Positions 27,680-37,153 are shown, numbered from the stretch's first letter. The stretch: 64,000 nucleotides of DNA from Pseudanabaena sp. ABRG5-3 (GCF_003967015.1 NZ_AP017560.1:4400048-4464047), one strand, 5' to 3'. Numbers and translations are program-made. Notes: generated by a model from the sequence alone, not told the origin.

Positions 27680-30600
27680 ATGCCGCTAAGTTGGAATGAG
27701 ATTAAGCAAAGAGCAATCGCCTTTTCTAAGGAGTGGGAAAATGAGACTTCAGAGAAGTCAGAATCTCAATCTTTCTGGAATGAATTTTTTAATGTGTTTG
27801 GTATTTCACGGCGGCGGGTGGGGAGTTTTGAGCTACCAATTAAAAAAGCAGATAACAAACAAGGGTTTATCGATCTGCTGTGGAAGGGGACGATTTTGGT
27901 GGAGCATAAGTCTAGGGGCAAGGACTTAGACAAGGCGACTCAACAGGCTAAGGATTATTTTCCAAATTTAAAGGAGCATGAGTTACCCAAATATATTTTG
28001 GTGTCGGATTTCCAAAAATTTAGGCTCTATGATTTGGATACGGATGTTAATCATGAGTTCGAGTTAAAGGATTTTGTGAACCATGTGCATCTATTCGGCT
28101 TTATGGCGGGATATGAGAAACGGGTTTATAAGGATGAAGATCCTGTCAATATCGAAGCGGCGGAGTTGATGGGTAAGCTACACGATCGCCTCAAGGAGAT
28201 TGGCTATAGTGGACATGATTTGGAGATGTATCTGGTGCGGCTGTTGTTCTGTATGTTTGCGGATGATACGGGGATTTTTAATAAGGGGATTTTTTGGGAA
28301 TATATCGATCTCCATACTAAGGAAGATGGTAGCGATTTAGCCATGCACATTGCTTCGATTTTTCATGTTTTGAATACACCAAATGATCGTCGCTTAAAGA
28401 ATCTAGATGAAAATTTGGCGCAGTTTCCCTATGTGAATGGGAAGTTATTTGAGGAGATGGTGCAACCTGCGGCGTTTGATCGTGATATGCGGGAGATGTT
28501 GTTAAAGGCTTGTGGCTTTGACTGGGGGAAGATTTCGCCTGCAATTTTTGGCTCGATGTTTCAGGCGGTGATGAATCAGACGGAACGGCGAAATTTAGGG
28601 GCACATTACACTTCTGAGAAGAATATCCAAAAGTTGATTAAGCCGCTTTTTTTAGATGATCTTTACACTGAGTTTGAGAAGGCTAAGGGCAATCGCAACA
28701 GGTTAAATGAGTTAAATCAAAAGATTGCAAATTTGCATTTTCTCGATCCTGCCTGTGGTTGCGGTAATTTTTTGATTATCACTTATCGGGAGTTGCGGGA
28801 TTTAGAGATTTTGATTTTGTTGGAGTTGAATAAGAATGGGCAGTTGGTGACGGATGTTAGCTCAATTATTCAAGTGGATGTGGATCAGTTTGCGGGGATT
28901 GAATACGATGAGTTTGCGGTGCGGGTCGCTGAGGTGGCGATGTGGTTGATCGACCATCAGATGAATATCAAGGTTAGTAATGAGTTTGGGCAGTATTTTG
29001 TGCGTTTGCCTTTGAAGAAGGCGGCGAAGATTGTGCATGGTAATTCGTTACGGATTGATTGGCGCTCTTGTTCCCCTCCTTCAAAGGAGGGATTAGGGGT
29101 GGTTCCAAAGGTATCTACAACTTTTTCTAGTTTTTCTGTGCAAGGAGAGAGATTAAAAACCTCCCCTAGCCCCTCCTTCAAAGGAGGGGGACAGGAGTTA
29201 GGCGAGCAAGTTCCTTACAAGGCGATTAGTAATCTTAGTAGCAAGAAAGAGTTTCGGCGAGAGTTACGGAATAACGCAACTCCTGCGGAGGTGGCTTTGT
29301 GGAAAGCTTTACAGGGTAAGCAGTTGGATGGATTTAAGTTTAGAAGACAGCATTCAATTGGTAATTACATTTTGGATTTCTTTTGTCCGAGTGCTAATTT
29401 GGCGATCGAGTTGGATGGTGGTCAGCATTTTACGCAGGAGGGTAGGGAATATGATGCGGTTAGGGATGAATTTTTGTGGAGTGTGGGAATTACAGTGTTG
29501 CGTTATGCCAATAATTTGATTTTTGAGAACTTAGAGGGAGTGTTAGAGGATGTTAGAGAGCATTTAAGAACCTCCCCTACCCCCTTGAAAGGAGGGGAAC
29601 AAGAAGATAAGAAGGAGTCTTACTCCCCTCCTTTCAAGGAGGAGCAGGGGGTGGTCTTTGACTATATTTTAGGGAATCCGCCTTTTGTGGGTAAGCATTT
29701 GCAAAGTGCTGAGCAGAAGTCGGATATGGAGATGATTTTTGCTGGGGTGAATGGGGCTGGGGTATTAGATTATGTTTGCGCTTGGTACTTGAAAGCTGCT
29801 CAATATCTAAACTCTTGTTCCCCTCCTTTAAAGGAGGGGCTAGGGGAGGTCAAATGTGCTTTTGTTAGCACAAGTTCCATATCTCAAGGTGAGCAGGTAG
29901 GGATTCTATGGCAAGAGCTTTACAACCGATACAAGATTAAAATTCATTTTGCTCATCGTACTTTTAGTTGGAGTAATGAGGCAAAAGGTAATGCGGCTGT
30001 GCATTGTGTGATTATTGGCTTTGGGGTGCAGGATGTTGAGAATAAAAGGATTTTTGATTATGCAGATATCAAGGGTGAACCGACGGAAAAAAGAGTTAGA
30101 AACATTAATCCATATCTGGCTGAGGGGAATGATTTAGTAATTCTTAAAAGAACTAAGCCAATTTGTAATGTACCCTCAATGTTAGCTGGTAATAAGGCTA
30201 TAGATGGTGGAAACTTGATTTTTACCGATCAAGAGAAAGAGCAATTTACTAAAGCAGAGCCTTTATCAGCTAAATATTTTAAGCAATTTATTGGTTCAGA
30301 TGAATTTATAAATGGGAAAAGTCGATGGTGTCTTTGGCTAGTTGATGCCCAGCCGCAGGAATTAAAGAAAATGCCTTTGGTAATGAAAAGAATAGAAAAT
30401 GTGAGACAAATACGATTGGCAAGTCCTGATAAGCAAGCCCGTTTTTTAGCTGACTATCCTACAACTTTCAGAGATAAGCATAATCCCGATTCTGCAATTA
30501 TTGTTCCATTAGTTTCATCTGAGAATAGAAAGTATGTACCTTTTGGATTTATTGATAAAAATATAGTCCCAAGCAATCTTTGCTCTTTTATTGCTGATTC

Positions 30601-31147
30601 TAGCTTGTATCTCTTTGGTGTTCTCACTTCAGAAATGCACATGACTTGGGTGAGGTATGTTTGTGGAAGATTAGAAAGCCGTTTTCGTTATTCCAATACA
30701 ATCGTTTACAACAACTATCCATTCCCTGAAAACGTCAGTGACAAACAAAAGCAAAAAGTTGAAGATGCGGCGCGGGTGGTTTTGGCGGTGCGCGAGAAAT
30801 ACACCTCCCCTAGCCCCTCCTTTCAAGGAGGGGAACAAGAGACAGATCAAGGTGATCTGATAGAAGGAGAAAACCCAAAAGGAATAAAAGAGTCTTACTC
30901 CCCTCCTTTGAAGGAGGGGCAGGGGGTGGTTAGATCCAGCCTTGCTGATCTCTACGATCCCCTCACCATGCCGCCCAACTTGGTAAAAGCACATCAATCC
31001 CTAGACAAAGCCGTAGACCTTTGCTATCGTCCCCAGCCCTTCGTTAGCGAACTAAATCGTATTGAGTATTTATTTAGCCTCTATGAAGCCCTAAGTGCGC
31101 CATTGCTGAAAGTCGAGAAGAAAAAACGGGTTAAGAAGAAGGAATAA
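27680..31147 (+). CDS. MmeI-like single-chain restriction-modification enzyme (Type IIL/IIG) with nested DUF559 domain
   Basis: 1155 residues. The N-terminal nuclease shows GFIDLLWKGTILVEHKS (D...ExK). A helical linker follows. Methyltransferase motif I is FLDPACGCGNF and motif IV is LGNPPFVGK (about residues 665-673). The C-terminal half holds target recognition. Residues about 462-659 are an insertion of repeats plus a complete DUF559 endonuclease domain. Smaller repeat insertions lie at about 711-724 and 1042-1084. Without them the protein is about 900 residues, near the MmeI length of 919. The frame is intact. No separate restriction subunit is needed for this class. Whether the inserts disturb activity is unknown. 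Confidence 0.85.
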   Translation: MPLSWNEIKQRAIAFSKEWENETSEKSESQSFWNEFFNVFGISRRRVGSFELPIKKADNKQGFIDLLWKGTILVEHKSRGKDLDKATQQAKDYFPNLKEHELPKYILVSDFQKFRLYDLDTDVNHEFELKDFVNHVHLFGFMAGYEKRVYKDEDPVNIEAAELMGKLHDRLKEIGYSGHDLEMYLVRLLFCMFADDTGIFNKGIFWEYIDLHTKEDGSDLAMHIASIFHVLNTPNDRRLKNLDENLAQFPYVNGKLFEEMVQPAAFDRDMREMLLKACGFDWGKISPAIFGSMFQAVMNQTERRNLGAHYTSEKNIQKLIKPLFLDDLYTEFEKAKGNRNRLNELNQKIANLHFLDPACGCGNFLIITYRELRDLEILILLELNKNGQLVTDVSSIIQVDVDQFAGIEYDEFAVRVAEVAMWLIDHQMNIKVSNEFGQYFVRLPLKKAAKIVHGNSLRIDWRSCSPPSKEGLGVVPKVSTTFSSFSVQGERLKTSPSPSFKGGGQELGEQVPYKAISNLSSKKEFRRELRNNATPAEVALWKALQGKQLDGFKFRRQHSIGNYILDFFCPSANLAIELDGGQHFTQEGREYDAVRDEFLWSVGITVLRYANNLIFENLEGVLEDVREHLRTSPTPLKGGEQEDKKESYSPPFKEEQGVVFDYILGNPPFVGKHLQSAEQKSDMEMIFAGVNGAGVLDYVCAWYLKAAQYLNSCSPPLKEGLGEVKCAFVSTSSISQGEQVGILWQELYNRYKIKIHFAHRTFSWSNEAKGNAAVHCVIIGFGVQDVENKRIFDYADIKGEPTEKRVRNINPYLAEGNDLVILKRTKPICNVPSMLAGNKAIDGGNLIFTDQEKEQFTKAEPLSAKYFKQFIGSDEFINGKSRWCLWLVDAQPQELKKMPLVMKRIENVRQIRLASPDKQARFLADYPTTFRDKHNPDSAIIVPLVSSENRKYVPFGFIDKNIVPSNLCSFIADSSLYLFGVLTSEMHMTWVRYVCGRLESRFRYSNTIVYNNYPFPENVSDKQKQKVEDAARVVLAVREKYTSPSPSFQGGEQETDQGDLIEGENPKGIKESYSPPLKEGQGVVRSSLADLYDPLTMPPNLVKAHQSLDKAVDLCYRPQPFVSELNRIEYLFSLYEALSAPLLKVEKKKRVKKKE
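29063..29656 (+). other. Repeat-flanked DUF559 endonuclease cassette inside the MmeI-like gene
   Basis: 594 nt (198 codons) placed exactly between SLRIDW and FDYILGNPPF of the methyltransferase. The left flank 29065-29197 and right flank 29569-29656 are pairs of ctcccctagcccctcc-type palindromes. Between them lies a full DUF559 domain: ELRNNATPAEVALWKALQG, FKFRRQHSIGNYILDFFC, LAIELDGGQHF, then RDEFLWSVGITVLRYANN and NLEGVLEDVREHL. All family motifs, including the Vsr-like D...E.D.GQH site, are kept. No intein splice motifs are seen, so it would be translated as an internal domain. Confidence 0.85.
29811..29851. repeat. Single ctcccctagcccctcc-family palindrome in the MmeI-like gene
   Basis: The hairpin cccctccttt/aaaggagggg is followed by gctaggggaggtc. 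It adds about 13 residues (SCSPPLKEGLGEV) before CAFVSTSSISQGEQ. Confidence 0.7.
30803..30931. repeat. Two-hairpin repeat element in the MmeI-like gene
   Basis: The left unit is acctcccctagcccctcc plus hairpin. The right unit is its inverted counterpart, ending ggcagggggtggtt. A spacer of about 50 bp separates them. It adds about 43 residues near the C-terminus (EKYTSPSPSFQGGEQ ... GVVRSSLADL). This is the same plan as the right flank of the DUF559 cassette. Confidence 0.75.
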
Positions 31148-31190
31148 AGTAAATTTTCCAGTAATCTAACAATCAAACGGAGTTAAATAT

Positions 31191-31430
31191 ATGCAAACAT
31201 TACCTAAAATCGAAGAAACCTTAATCGCAGTCATCAAGACCTTACCAACCGAAAAACAGCAAGCACTATTAGAATTTGCCGAATTTCTGCAATCTAAAAC
31301 AACACCTAAAGCCCCAAGCAAAAGCATCAAAGGCTTATGGGCAAATGCAGATATTAACCTCACCGAAGAAGAACTTGCCGCAACTAGAAAAGAAATGTGG
31401 GCAAACTTTCCCAAGGATATTGAAATATGA
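31191..31430 (+). CDS. Small DUF2281/VapB-like antitoxin, apparently orphan
   Basis: 79 residues. The N-terminal half forms amphipathic helices (LPTEKQQALLEFAEFLQSK) typical of DUF2281-type cyanobacterial antitoxins. The C-terminus is polar with LTEEELAATRKEMWANF. CGGAG lies 8-9 nt upstream of the start. The next ATG (31427) overlaps its stop as in toxin-antitoxin pairs, but that frame ends after 18 codons. No toxin is therefore evident, and 31431-31612 may hold a decayed one. Confidence 0.7.
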   Translation: MQTLPKIEETLIAVIKTLPTEKQQALLEFAEFLQSKTTPKAPSKSIKGLWANADINLTEEELAATRKEMWANFPKDIEI

Positions 31431-31612
31431 AACTTATCCAATATTCAAACAATTTGGTAGCTTTAAAACGCAGATGTAGTTAAACAGTCTTCTGATATGG
31501 CGATCGCGAATCTTTACCACTACTTTTAAACCACATACCTTACCGATAGTTGCGATGATTATTTTGAAAATTCTTGGGATAACATGATTCTTTCATTAGG
31601 TTATTGCTAGTT

Positions 31613-32659
31613 ATGTCTCTAGAACAAATATCTTGCCCGATCGCCTTCCAGCAATATCCCAAAATTCTGTTGGCGCATGGTGGGGGGGGGCGGTTAACGC
31701 ATCAACTTATTTCTGAGATATTTTCCCCTGCTTTTGGGATGGGCGATCGCGCTCAACAGGATGCTGCGACTATTTCATTGTCGGGGCAGAAATTAGCTTT
31801 TACGACGGATTCCTATGTGGTGAAACCAATGTTTTTTGCGGGGGGAGACATTGGTGCTTTAGCAGTCAATGGAACCGTCAATGATTTGGCGATGGTGGGT
31901 GCAAAACCTCTGTATTTGAGTGCAGGCTTTATTTTGGAAGAGGGTTTGCCAATGGAAATCCTATGGCGCGTGGTGCAATCGATGCGTCAGGCTGCCGAGA
32001 TAGCAGGAGTGCAGATTGTCACGGGTGACACGAAAGTGGTCGATCGCGGTAAGGGTGATGGCATTTTTATTAATACATCAGGAATTGGGGCGATCGCGAC
32101 GGATCTAGAAATTGCACCACATTCAATTCGTGAAGGGGATGTGATTCTCTTGAATGGCGATATTGGTCGTCATGGCATCGCCATAATGGCGGCGCGAGAA
32201 GGTTTGGAATTTGAGTCGGAGATTCAGAGCGACTGTATGGCTTTGGCGGATGTGGTGGTGGCGCTGCTAGAGGGAGGTGTGGAAATTCATGCGATGCGCG
32301 ATTTAACCCGTGGCGGCTTGGCAACTTCAATCAATGAATTAGCGAGTACAGCTAATGTGAATATCACCCTAGAAGAATCAGAAATTGCTGTGCAAGAGGA
32401 TGTTCGCGCAGTCTGTGAGATTTTGGGGCTTGATCCGCTCTATGTAGCCAATGAGGGGAGATTTGTGGCGTTTGTTCCTGAGTCAGAAGCTGAGAAAGCG
32501 ATCGCCATTGCTCGAAGTTTCCCTGAGGCTGGAGGACAGATGCGTGTGATTGGCAGAGTTGGAGATCGTGGACAGACGATCGTATCTATGCGTGGTCAGA
32601 TCGGAGTGAGTCGGATTTTGAGTATGCTTAGTGGCGAGCAGTTGCCCCGCATTTGCTAA
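31613..32659 (+). CDS. hypE: Hydrogenase maturation factor HypE
   Basis: With HypF it makes the cyanide ligands of the NiFe site: it dehydrates the thiocarbamoyl group on its C-terminal Cys. 348 residues. The N-terminal [11 protein letters not shown] and the C-terminal PRIC ending with Cys are both visible, so the reactive residue is intact. The ATP-binding region lies around [15 protein letters not shown] 31613 is preferred over the TTG at 31604. It is separate from the other hyp genes and close to hoxH, convergent with it. Its last two codons lie in a palindrome. Confidence 0.95.
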   Translation: MSLEQISCPIAFQQYPKILLAHGGGGRLTHQLISEIFSPAFGMGDRAQQDAATISLSGQKLAFTTDSYVVKPMFFAGGDIGALAVNGTVNDLAMVGAKPLYLSAGFILEEGLPMEILWRVVQSMRQAAEIAGVQIVTGDTKVVDRGKGDGIFINTSGIGAIATDLEIAPHSIREGDVILLNGDIGRHGIAIMAAREGLEFESEIQSDCMALADVVVALLEGGVEIHAMRDLTRGGLATSINELASTANVNITLEESEIAVQEDVRAVCEILGLDPLYVANEGRFVAFVPESEAEKAIAIARSFPEAGGQMRVIGRVGDRGQTIVSMRGQIGVSRILSMLSGEQLPRIC

Positions 32660-32700
32660 TTCAATGGTGGCGCTTTGCGCCACTATTAAATTAGCAAATG
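32650..32700 (+). terminator. Palindrome overlapping the hypE stop codon
   Basis: catttgctaatt pairs with aattagcaaatg, with an inner stem tggtggcgc/gcgccacta. It includes the codon for the catalytic terminal Cys and the TAA stop. Probably a terminator; its core is shared with dispersed repeats at 9212 and 33912. Confidence 0.55.
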
Positions 32701-32792
32701 CTTTGGCATTGCGTGAGTCCTATAATAGAAGAAGAGAAATTAAATCTACCTTTGGAAAAATTGAGGGAAGTTAATTTCAAAAGGAGGTAAAA

Positions 32793-33029
32793 ATGATTAC
32801 CACAGCCGCTAAACGACCATTATCCTATTCCATAGATGCCATCAAGCATGATGCTTGTAATCTCGTTGAGGAAGGTTGCATCAGTCGTTTACAACCCATT
32901 TATAAACTCTGTCAGTTTTATGGTGATCGCGATTGGGTCTGTATCGAATGTGAGTTAGAACGCCACGAATTTTTCCTACGCGATCGCATTATTGATTTAC
33001 TAGATGGCGAAGAAATACGCGAAGATTAG
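32793..33029 (+). CDS. DUF4327 family small protein
   Basis: 78 residues, conserved among cyanobacteria, function unknown. It begins MITTAAKRPLSYSIDAIKHDA and has three Cys (DACNL, EGCIS, YKLCQF, plus VCIEC), which might bind metal, though no standard motif is formed. A strong AAAGGAGG ribosome binding site precedes the ATG. It converges with the phosphoribosyltransferase gene, overlapping by 4 nt. Confidence 0.8.
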   Translation: MITTAAKRPLSYSIDAIKHDACNLVEEGCISRLQPIYKLCQFYGDRDWVCIECELERHEFFLRDRIIDLLDGEEIRED

Positions 33030-33661
33030 CTATTAGCCATTTGAAAACAGGCTAAAGCTTCTTCCATTGTCACTTCGGGAAAATGCTTATAAAAATAGCT
33101 GACACTTACAAACACTTCAGGACGTTCTAATAAAATGATGTTGTCGATCCGTGATGAGATCGCTTTGGGCATTCGTAGGGGCGCAACAGGAGCTGCTAGC
33201 CAAATTTCTTTGTAGGGTAAGGTTTTCATCGCCGCCGCAATCACAGCGATCGTTGCGCCTGTAGCAATACCATCGTCAACAAGGATTGCGGTCTTGTCAG
33301 CGATTTCTAACTGCGGTCGGAATGGTTGAAATGCTTGCAATAGTCCATCAGCCTTAGTCCTTGCATAGTGAACAGCATGAGCCCATTCGCTAGGAGAGCA
33401 ATATTGCCTGCCCATATCTAGCATATAGCCGTCAGCCGTGATCGCACCTAGAGCGGTTTCAGGATTAATCGGCAGCACTATTTTTTTGGCGATCGCTACA
33501 TCCAACGGACAACCAAGTTGCTGTGCGATCGGGGCAGCAACTAATATACCGCCACGGGGAATCCCATACACAATCGGGTTCTCAGGCTTTGCTTTGACAA
33601 TTAATTCGGCTAATTGACTGCCAGCATCATGCCGATCTTCAAACAAACCAAGTACCTGCAT
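33026..33661 (-). CDS. Phosphoribosyltransferase family protein
   Basis: 211 residues of type I PRTase fold. The PRPP-binding loop is AILVDDGIATGAT. The N-terminal PRGG loop is seen as GIPRGGILVAAPIA. Proteins of this type are often annotated as predicted phosphoribosyltransferases with unknown base substrate. ATG 33661 is chosen because GAGGAGG lies just upstream; a TTG at 33709 would extend the N-terminus by 16 residues. Confidence 0.85.
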   Translation of the reverse strand: MQVLGLFEDRHDAGSQLAELIVKAKPENPIVYGIPRGGILVAAPIAQQLGCPLDVAIAKKIVLPINPETALGAITADGYMLDMGRQYCSPSEWAHAVHYARTKADGLLQAFQPFRPQLEIADKTAILVDDGIATGATIAVIAAAMKTLPYKEIWLAAPVAPLRMPKAISSRIDNIILLERPEVFVSVSYFYKHFPEVTMEEALACFQMANS

Positions 33662-33804
33662 GGAGCGCAAAACCTCCTCAAGAAAAGCCTTGGGTAAACC
33701 AAGCGTCAAATTCTTAATGATCTATTCATTTCCATTATATGCGTTCGAGATTGTTTCCCCGCCGAAGGTAGGGAAACAATCCTCTGTAATACCAAAACTC
33801 AAAA

Positions 33805-33910
33805 TACAGCAATTACCAATCAAAAGAACCACAAGAAAAATTTTGAAAGCGTTGCTTTGCAACGCTTTCAAAATTTTTCTTGGTTTTGGTTTGAGCACAA
33901 AGTGCTGTAA
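33805..33910. mobile_element. MITE-like palindrome, family B, copy 1
   Basis: 106 bp from tacagcaatt to aaagtgctgta. A central perfect palindrome (attttgaaagcgttgc and its complement) is flanked by accacaag / cttggtttt. It matches 46308-46412 over its whole length apart from the loop arms. No coding capacity. The rest of 33710-33936 holds only a GGCGGCGC palindrome. Confidence 0.78.
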
Positions 33911-33936
33911 GTGGCGGCGCAAAGCGCTGCCGACCT

Positions 33937-35361
33937 TTATTTGACTATTTCCTTAAAAACCTTGCCATCAGAGCCAATTAATTGCACCTGCATCGGCATT
34001 TGTCCATAGGCATGGGTGGAGCAACTTAAGCAAGGATCGAAATTGCGAATCCCTGCTTCTACCCGATTGAGAAAACCTTCGGACACATCGCCATTGTGAA
34101 TATAATGCTGAGCAATCTGAGCAACGGTTTTATTCATCGCCAGATTGTTATGCCCTGTAGCAATAATCAAGTTAACTTTCTTAATTACTCCATTTTCATC
34201 GACGTTGTAGTGATGAAACAATGTGCCGCGAGGAGCTTCGCTTACGCCAATACCTTCGAGGGCATTGATTCCTGCTTGGGCGCGAGTATGGGATGACATC
34301 ACATCGGGATCTTCCACAAGTTCCGCAATCTTCTCCACCGCAGCAAGAATCTCAATCAACCGCGCATAGTGATAGAAGAATGAAGAGGTTGCCACCCTGC
34401 CACCCGCGCGATCGCGAAATTCCTGTAGCTCCTGATTGGCTTTAGGCGTATCGATATATTCACAAACATTCAGCCGCGCAAGAGGCCCTACGCGATAGAT
34501 GCCATCGGGATAGCCAAGGGGTTTGTAATAGGGAAATTTGAGATATGACCAAGGCTCAACGGCTTCACCGATATATTGTTGATAGTCGTCTTCACTGAGG
34601 CGATCGGCGACAATCTGCCCTTGACTATCCACAAAGCGAATATGTCCGCCGTAATGCTCCCATTCACCTTTTTTGCCGACTAAGCTCATAAATAGCGATG
34701 GAAATTTCCCAAAAACATCAACTTCTGTTTGCAGTTCGATTAATAAATTTTTAAATAATCCTAAAGCATTCTCAATGGTAGCGAGGGATTCGGGCAGGCG
34801 ATCGAGTATCCATGCGCGACCTTCTTCACTCAGAGGCGATCTCACACCACCTGCCACCGCCCAAGCCGTATGAATTTTTTTTGCTCCCAAAATTTCAATT
34901 ATTTGCTGACCAAATTGCCGTAAGCGGATGCCACCCCTCGCTAGATCGGGATTTGCCGCCATTAAGCCAAATACATTTCTCGTGGCAGGATTACTATCCC
35001 AACCGAGCAGAAAATCGGGGGAACTAAGGTGGAAAAAAGAAAGGGCGTGGGATTGGGTAATTTGGGCAAGATTCATCATCCGTCGCAGTTTCTCGCCCGC
35101 AGCAGGAATCTTGACTGCTAATAATTTATCCCCTGTTTTCGCGGATGCTAGTAAATGACTCACGGGGCAGATGCCACAAATGCGTGAGGTAATTCCCGCC
35201 ATTTCCCACATGGGACGACCTTCGCAAAACTTCTCAAAGCCGCGATATTCCACGACATGAAAATGAGCATCCGACACTTCGCCAAGATCATCTAGAAAGA
35301 TCGAGATTTTGGCATGACCTTCAATGCGAGTGACGGGATCGATTACTACTGTTTTTGCCAT
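33937..35361 (-). CDS. hoxH: NiFe bidirectional hydrogenase large subunit HoxH
   Basis: Carries the NiFe active site of the NAD(P)-linked bidirectional hydrogenase in the cytoplasm. 474 residues. The proximal ligands are in [11 protein letters not shown] and the distal ones in [10 protein letters not shown]. The residues after that His ([16 protein letters not shown]...) form the tail cut off by the HoxW protease after nickel insertion. All four Cys ligands are present. It is third in hoxU-hoxY-hoxH; a half copy of a palindromic repeat lies in the 67-nt gap after hoxY. Confidence 0.97.
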   Translation of the reverse strand: MAKTVVIDPVTRIEGHAKISIFLDDLGEVSDAHFHVVEYRGFEKFCEGRPMWEMAGITSRICGICPVSHLLASAKTGDKLLAVKIPAAGEKLRRMMNLAQITQSHALSFFHLSSPDFLLGWDSNPATRNVFGLMAANPDLARGGIRLRQFGQQIIEILGAKKIHTAWAVAGGVRSPLSEEGRAWILDRLPESLATIENALGLFKNLLIELQTEVDVFGKFPSLFMSLVGKKGEWEHYGGHIRFVDSQGQIVADRLSEDDYQQYIGEAVEPWSYLKFPYYKPLGYPDGIYRVGPLARLNVCEYIDTPKANQELQEFRDRAGGRVATSSFFYHYARLIEILAAVEKIAELVEDPDVMSSHTRAQAGINALEGIGVSEAPRGTLFHHYNVDENGVIKKVNLIIATGHNNLAMNKTVAQIAQHYIHNGDVSEGFLNRVEAGIRNFDPCLSCSTHAYGQMPMQVQLIGSDGKVFKEIVK

Positions 35362-35391
35362 GACTAGACTCTCTCAATATTTATTTCTTAT

Positions 35392-35429
35392 TCCCCTCTC
35401 CCTATGGGAGAGGGGCTAGGGGTGAGGGC
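35392..35429. repeat. Half copy of the CCCTCACCCC palindrome between hoxY and hoxH
   Basis: The hairpin cccctctccc/gggagagggg is followed by gctaggggtgagggct, ending at the hoxY stop codon. It may affect message stability between hoxY and hoxH. Confidence 0.65.
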
Positions 35430-35989
35430 TATCCAAACTTAATCATTTCGCGACCTTCCATTAAAGGCATTTCACCCTTGAGTAAAGGTGCGATCGCTGC
35501 CTTAATCCGATCCGCCGATGGAGGACAACCAGGGATATACATATCCACTTTCACCACTTCATGCACGGGCATCACTTTTTCTAATAGCTCAGGAACAATC
35601 CCAGGGGCTTTTGGGAGTTGTGGTGTAATATCACCCAGTTCCAAGTAACTACGACGCAACACCGTATCCGCATTATCGCTTCCCATCATGTTTCGCATGG
35701 CGGGGACATTTGCCGTCACCGCACAGTCACCAAAGGAAATCAGAAACTTTGTTTGGTTGCGGATTTTATGAATTAATTCCAGATTTTCCTCATTAGCGAT
35801 CGCCCCTTCCACGAGGCAAACATCAACATTTTCGGGATAGTTTTTAATATCAGCGATCGGGCTATGTACGACATCGGCATATTTCACCAGTTCAAATAGC
35901 CATTCATCCAAATCCAAAAAGGACATATGACAACCCGAACATCCCGCTAGCCATACTGTTGCCAGTCTAATTTTCTCTATCTTGTCCAT
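35429..35989 (-). CDS. hoxY: NiFe hydrogenase small subunit HoxY
   Basis: Holds the proximal iron-sulfur cluster that passes electrons from the NiFe site to the diaphorase. 186 residues, short as usual for HoxY. Cluster ligands are seen in LAGCSGCHMSF, SFGDCAV and YIPGCPPSADR. Its ATG overlaps the hoxU stop by 13 nt, so translation is coupled. Confidence 0.96.
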   Translation of the reverse strand: MDKIEKIRLATVWLAGCSGCHMSFLDLDEWLFELVKYADVVHSPIADIKNYPENVDVCLVEGAIANEENLELIHKIRNQTKFLISFGDCAVTANVPAMRNMMGSDNADTVLRRSYLELGDITPQLPKAPGIVPELLEKVMPVHEVVKVDMYIPGCPPSADRIKAAIAPLLKGEMPLMEGREMIKFG

Positions 35990-36693
35990 TGTTTCTGCTC
36001 CCTCGCGGTAACGATAAATTCGAGTTTGGTGCGATCGCGTTGCATTTCACCTACTGCTGAGCCTTTATCAAAAATGGCTCCCGTGGGGCAAGCATCAACG
36101 CATTTACCGCAGGAGGTGCAGGCATCGACTTCACCCCAAGGCTGATCGAGTCCTGTGATTAGTTTTGACTGTGCGCCACGATTTGCCACATCCCACACGT
36201 GCGCCCCTTCGATTTCGTCGCATACCCGCACACAGCGCGTACAGAAAATACAACGGTTGCGATCGATGCCAAATAAATCATGGGACAAGTCCACATCCCG
36301 TTGCGGGAACTGATAGGGAAATCGAGAATGCTCCATCCCCGTAGCGATCGCCATATTTTGCAGTTCACAATTACCATTAGCCACACAGACCGCGCAAATG
36401 TGATTACCCTCGGCAAACAGCATTTCCACAGCCATTTTGCGATAGTTCTTCAACTGGTCAGTATGGGTATGCACCTCCATGCCTTCTGCAACTTGAGTGA
36501 CGCAGGCAGCCAGTAATTTATTACTACCCTTAACTTCCACCATGCAAAGACGACAGGCTCCGACATCACTCACGCCTTCTAGGTGGCACAGGGTTGGAAT
36601 TGCGATGCCTGCTTCCTTTGCCGTAGCCAGAATGCTTTTACCCTGCTCGGCGGCAACTTCGATATCATTAATTTTTAGGGTGACAACTGACAT
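35977..36693 (-). CDS. hoxU: Bidirectional hydrogenase diaphorase subunit HoxU
   Basis: An electron-transfer subunit of 238 residues, related to the N-terminus of complex I NuoG. The [2Fe-2S] site is CHLEGVSDVGACRLC. A His-Cys cluster is seen in HICAVCVANGNCELQ. Two [4Fe-4S] motifs are CIFCTRCVRVC and CTSCGKCVDACPTGA. GGAG lies just upstream of the start. It heads the hoxUYH run, so its promoter should lie in the gap up to glgX. Confidence 0.96.
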   Translation of the reverse strand: MSVVTLKINDIEVAAEQGKSILATAKEAGIAIPTLCHLEGVSDVGACRLCMVEVKGSNKLLAACVTQVAEGMEVHTHTDQLKNYRKMAVEMLFAEGNHICAVCVANGNCELQNMAIATGMEHSRFPYQFPQRDVDLSHDLFGIDRNRCIFCTRCVRVCDEIEGAHVWDVANRGAQSKLITGLDQPWGEVDACTSCGKCVDACPTGAIFDKGSAVGEMQRDRTKLEFIVTAREQKQWTR

Positions 36694-37153
36694 TATCTAA
36701 ATCTCCAAATAAATTAATTGATACAGCGAGTTTTAATTGAATATGAGTAGTCAGAACCTTTCTATTGAGTTATTTCAGAATGCTAAGTTTATCTAACAAT
36801 CATATGGGACATGCTATAACGGTAATAATTGAAGAGTATATACTATTTTACAATAATGATAAATGGACATCAATTGCTTAAAAATGAAAATAATAGAGCC
36901 ATCTATAATTCAAAATATCTTAGTATGATGGATTGTTTTAACTATCATTATACATCATGACAAATATACACTTCAAAGAATTACTATGTATACTTTGTAT
37001 TAACAAAAAATATTTGTGAAAAATTCAAATAGATTTTTTTGATAAATACCTTCTTCTTTAAGTAAATTATTTGTTAAATGAAGTTTAATAAATATGTTTC
37101 ATCAGTATTTAAATTTATATATAAACATCTTTAAAATAGAGAAATAGTATTGT
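36694..37153. promoter_or_regulatory. AT-rich divergent promoter region between hoxU and glgX
   Basis: 460 bp with no supported gene. It is much richer in A and T than the neighbours. It must contain the promoters of hoxU (minus) and glgX (plus). No clear boxes or regulator sites were identified by eye. Confidence 0.45.

Noticed and set aside
29063-29656. Intein in the MmeI-like gene
   Set aside because: No splice-site Cys/Ser start, no His-Asn end and no Hint-like blocks. The domain is DUF559 flanked by palindromes.
36694-37153. Possible small RNA or regulator site in the AT-rich hoxU-glgX gap
   Set aside because: No stable hairpin with T-run and no clear motif for LexA or AbrB could be identified by eye.
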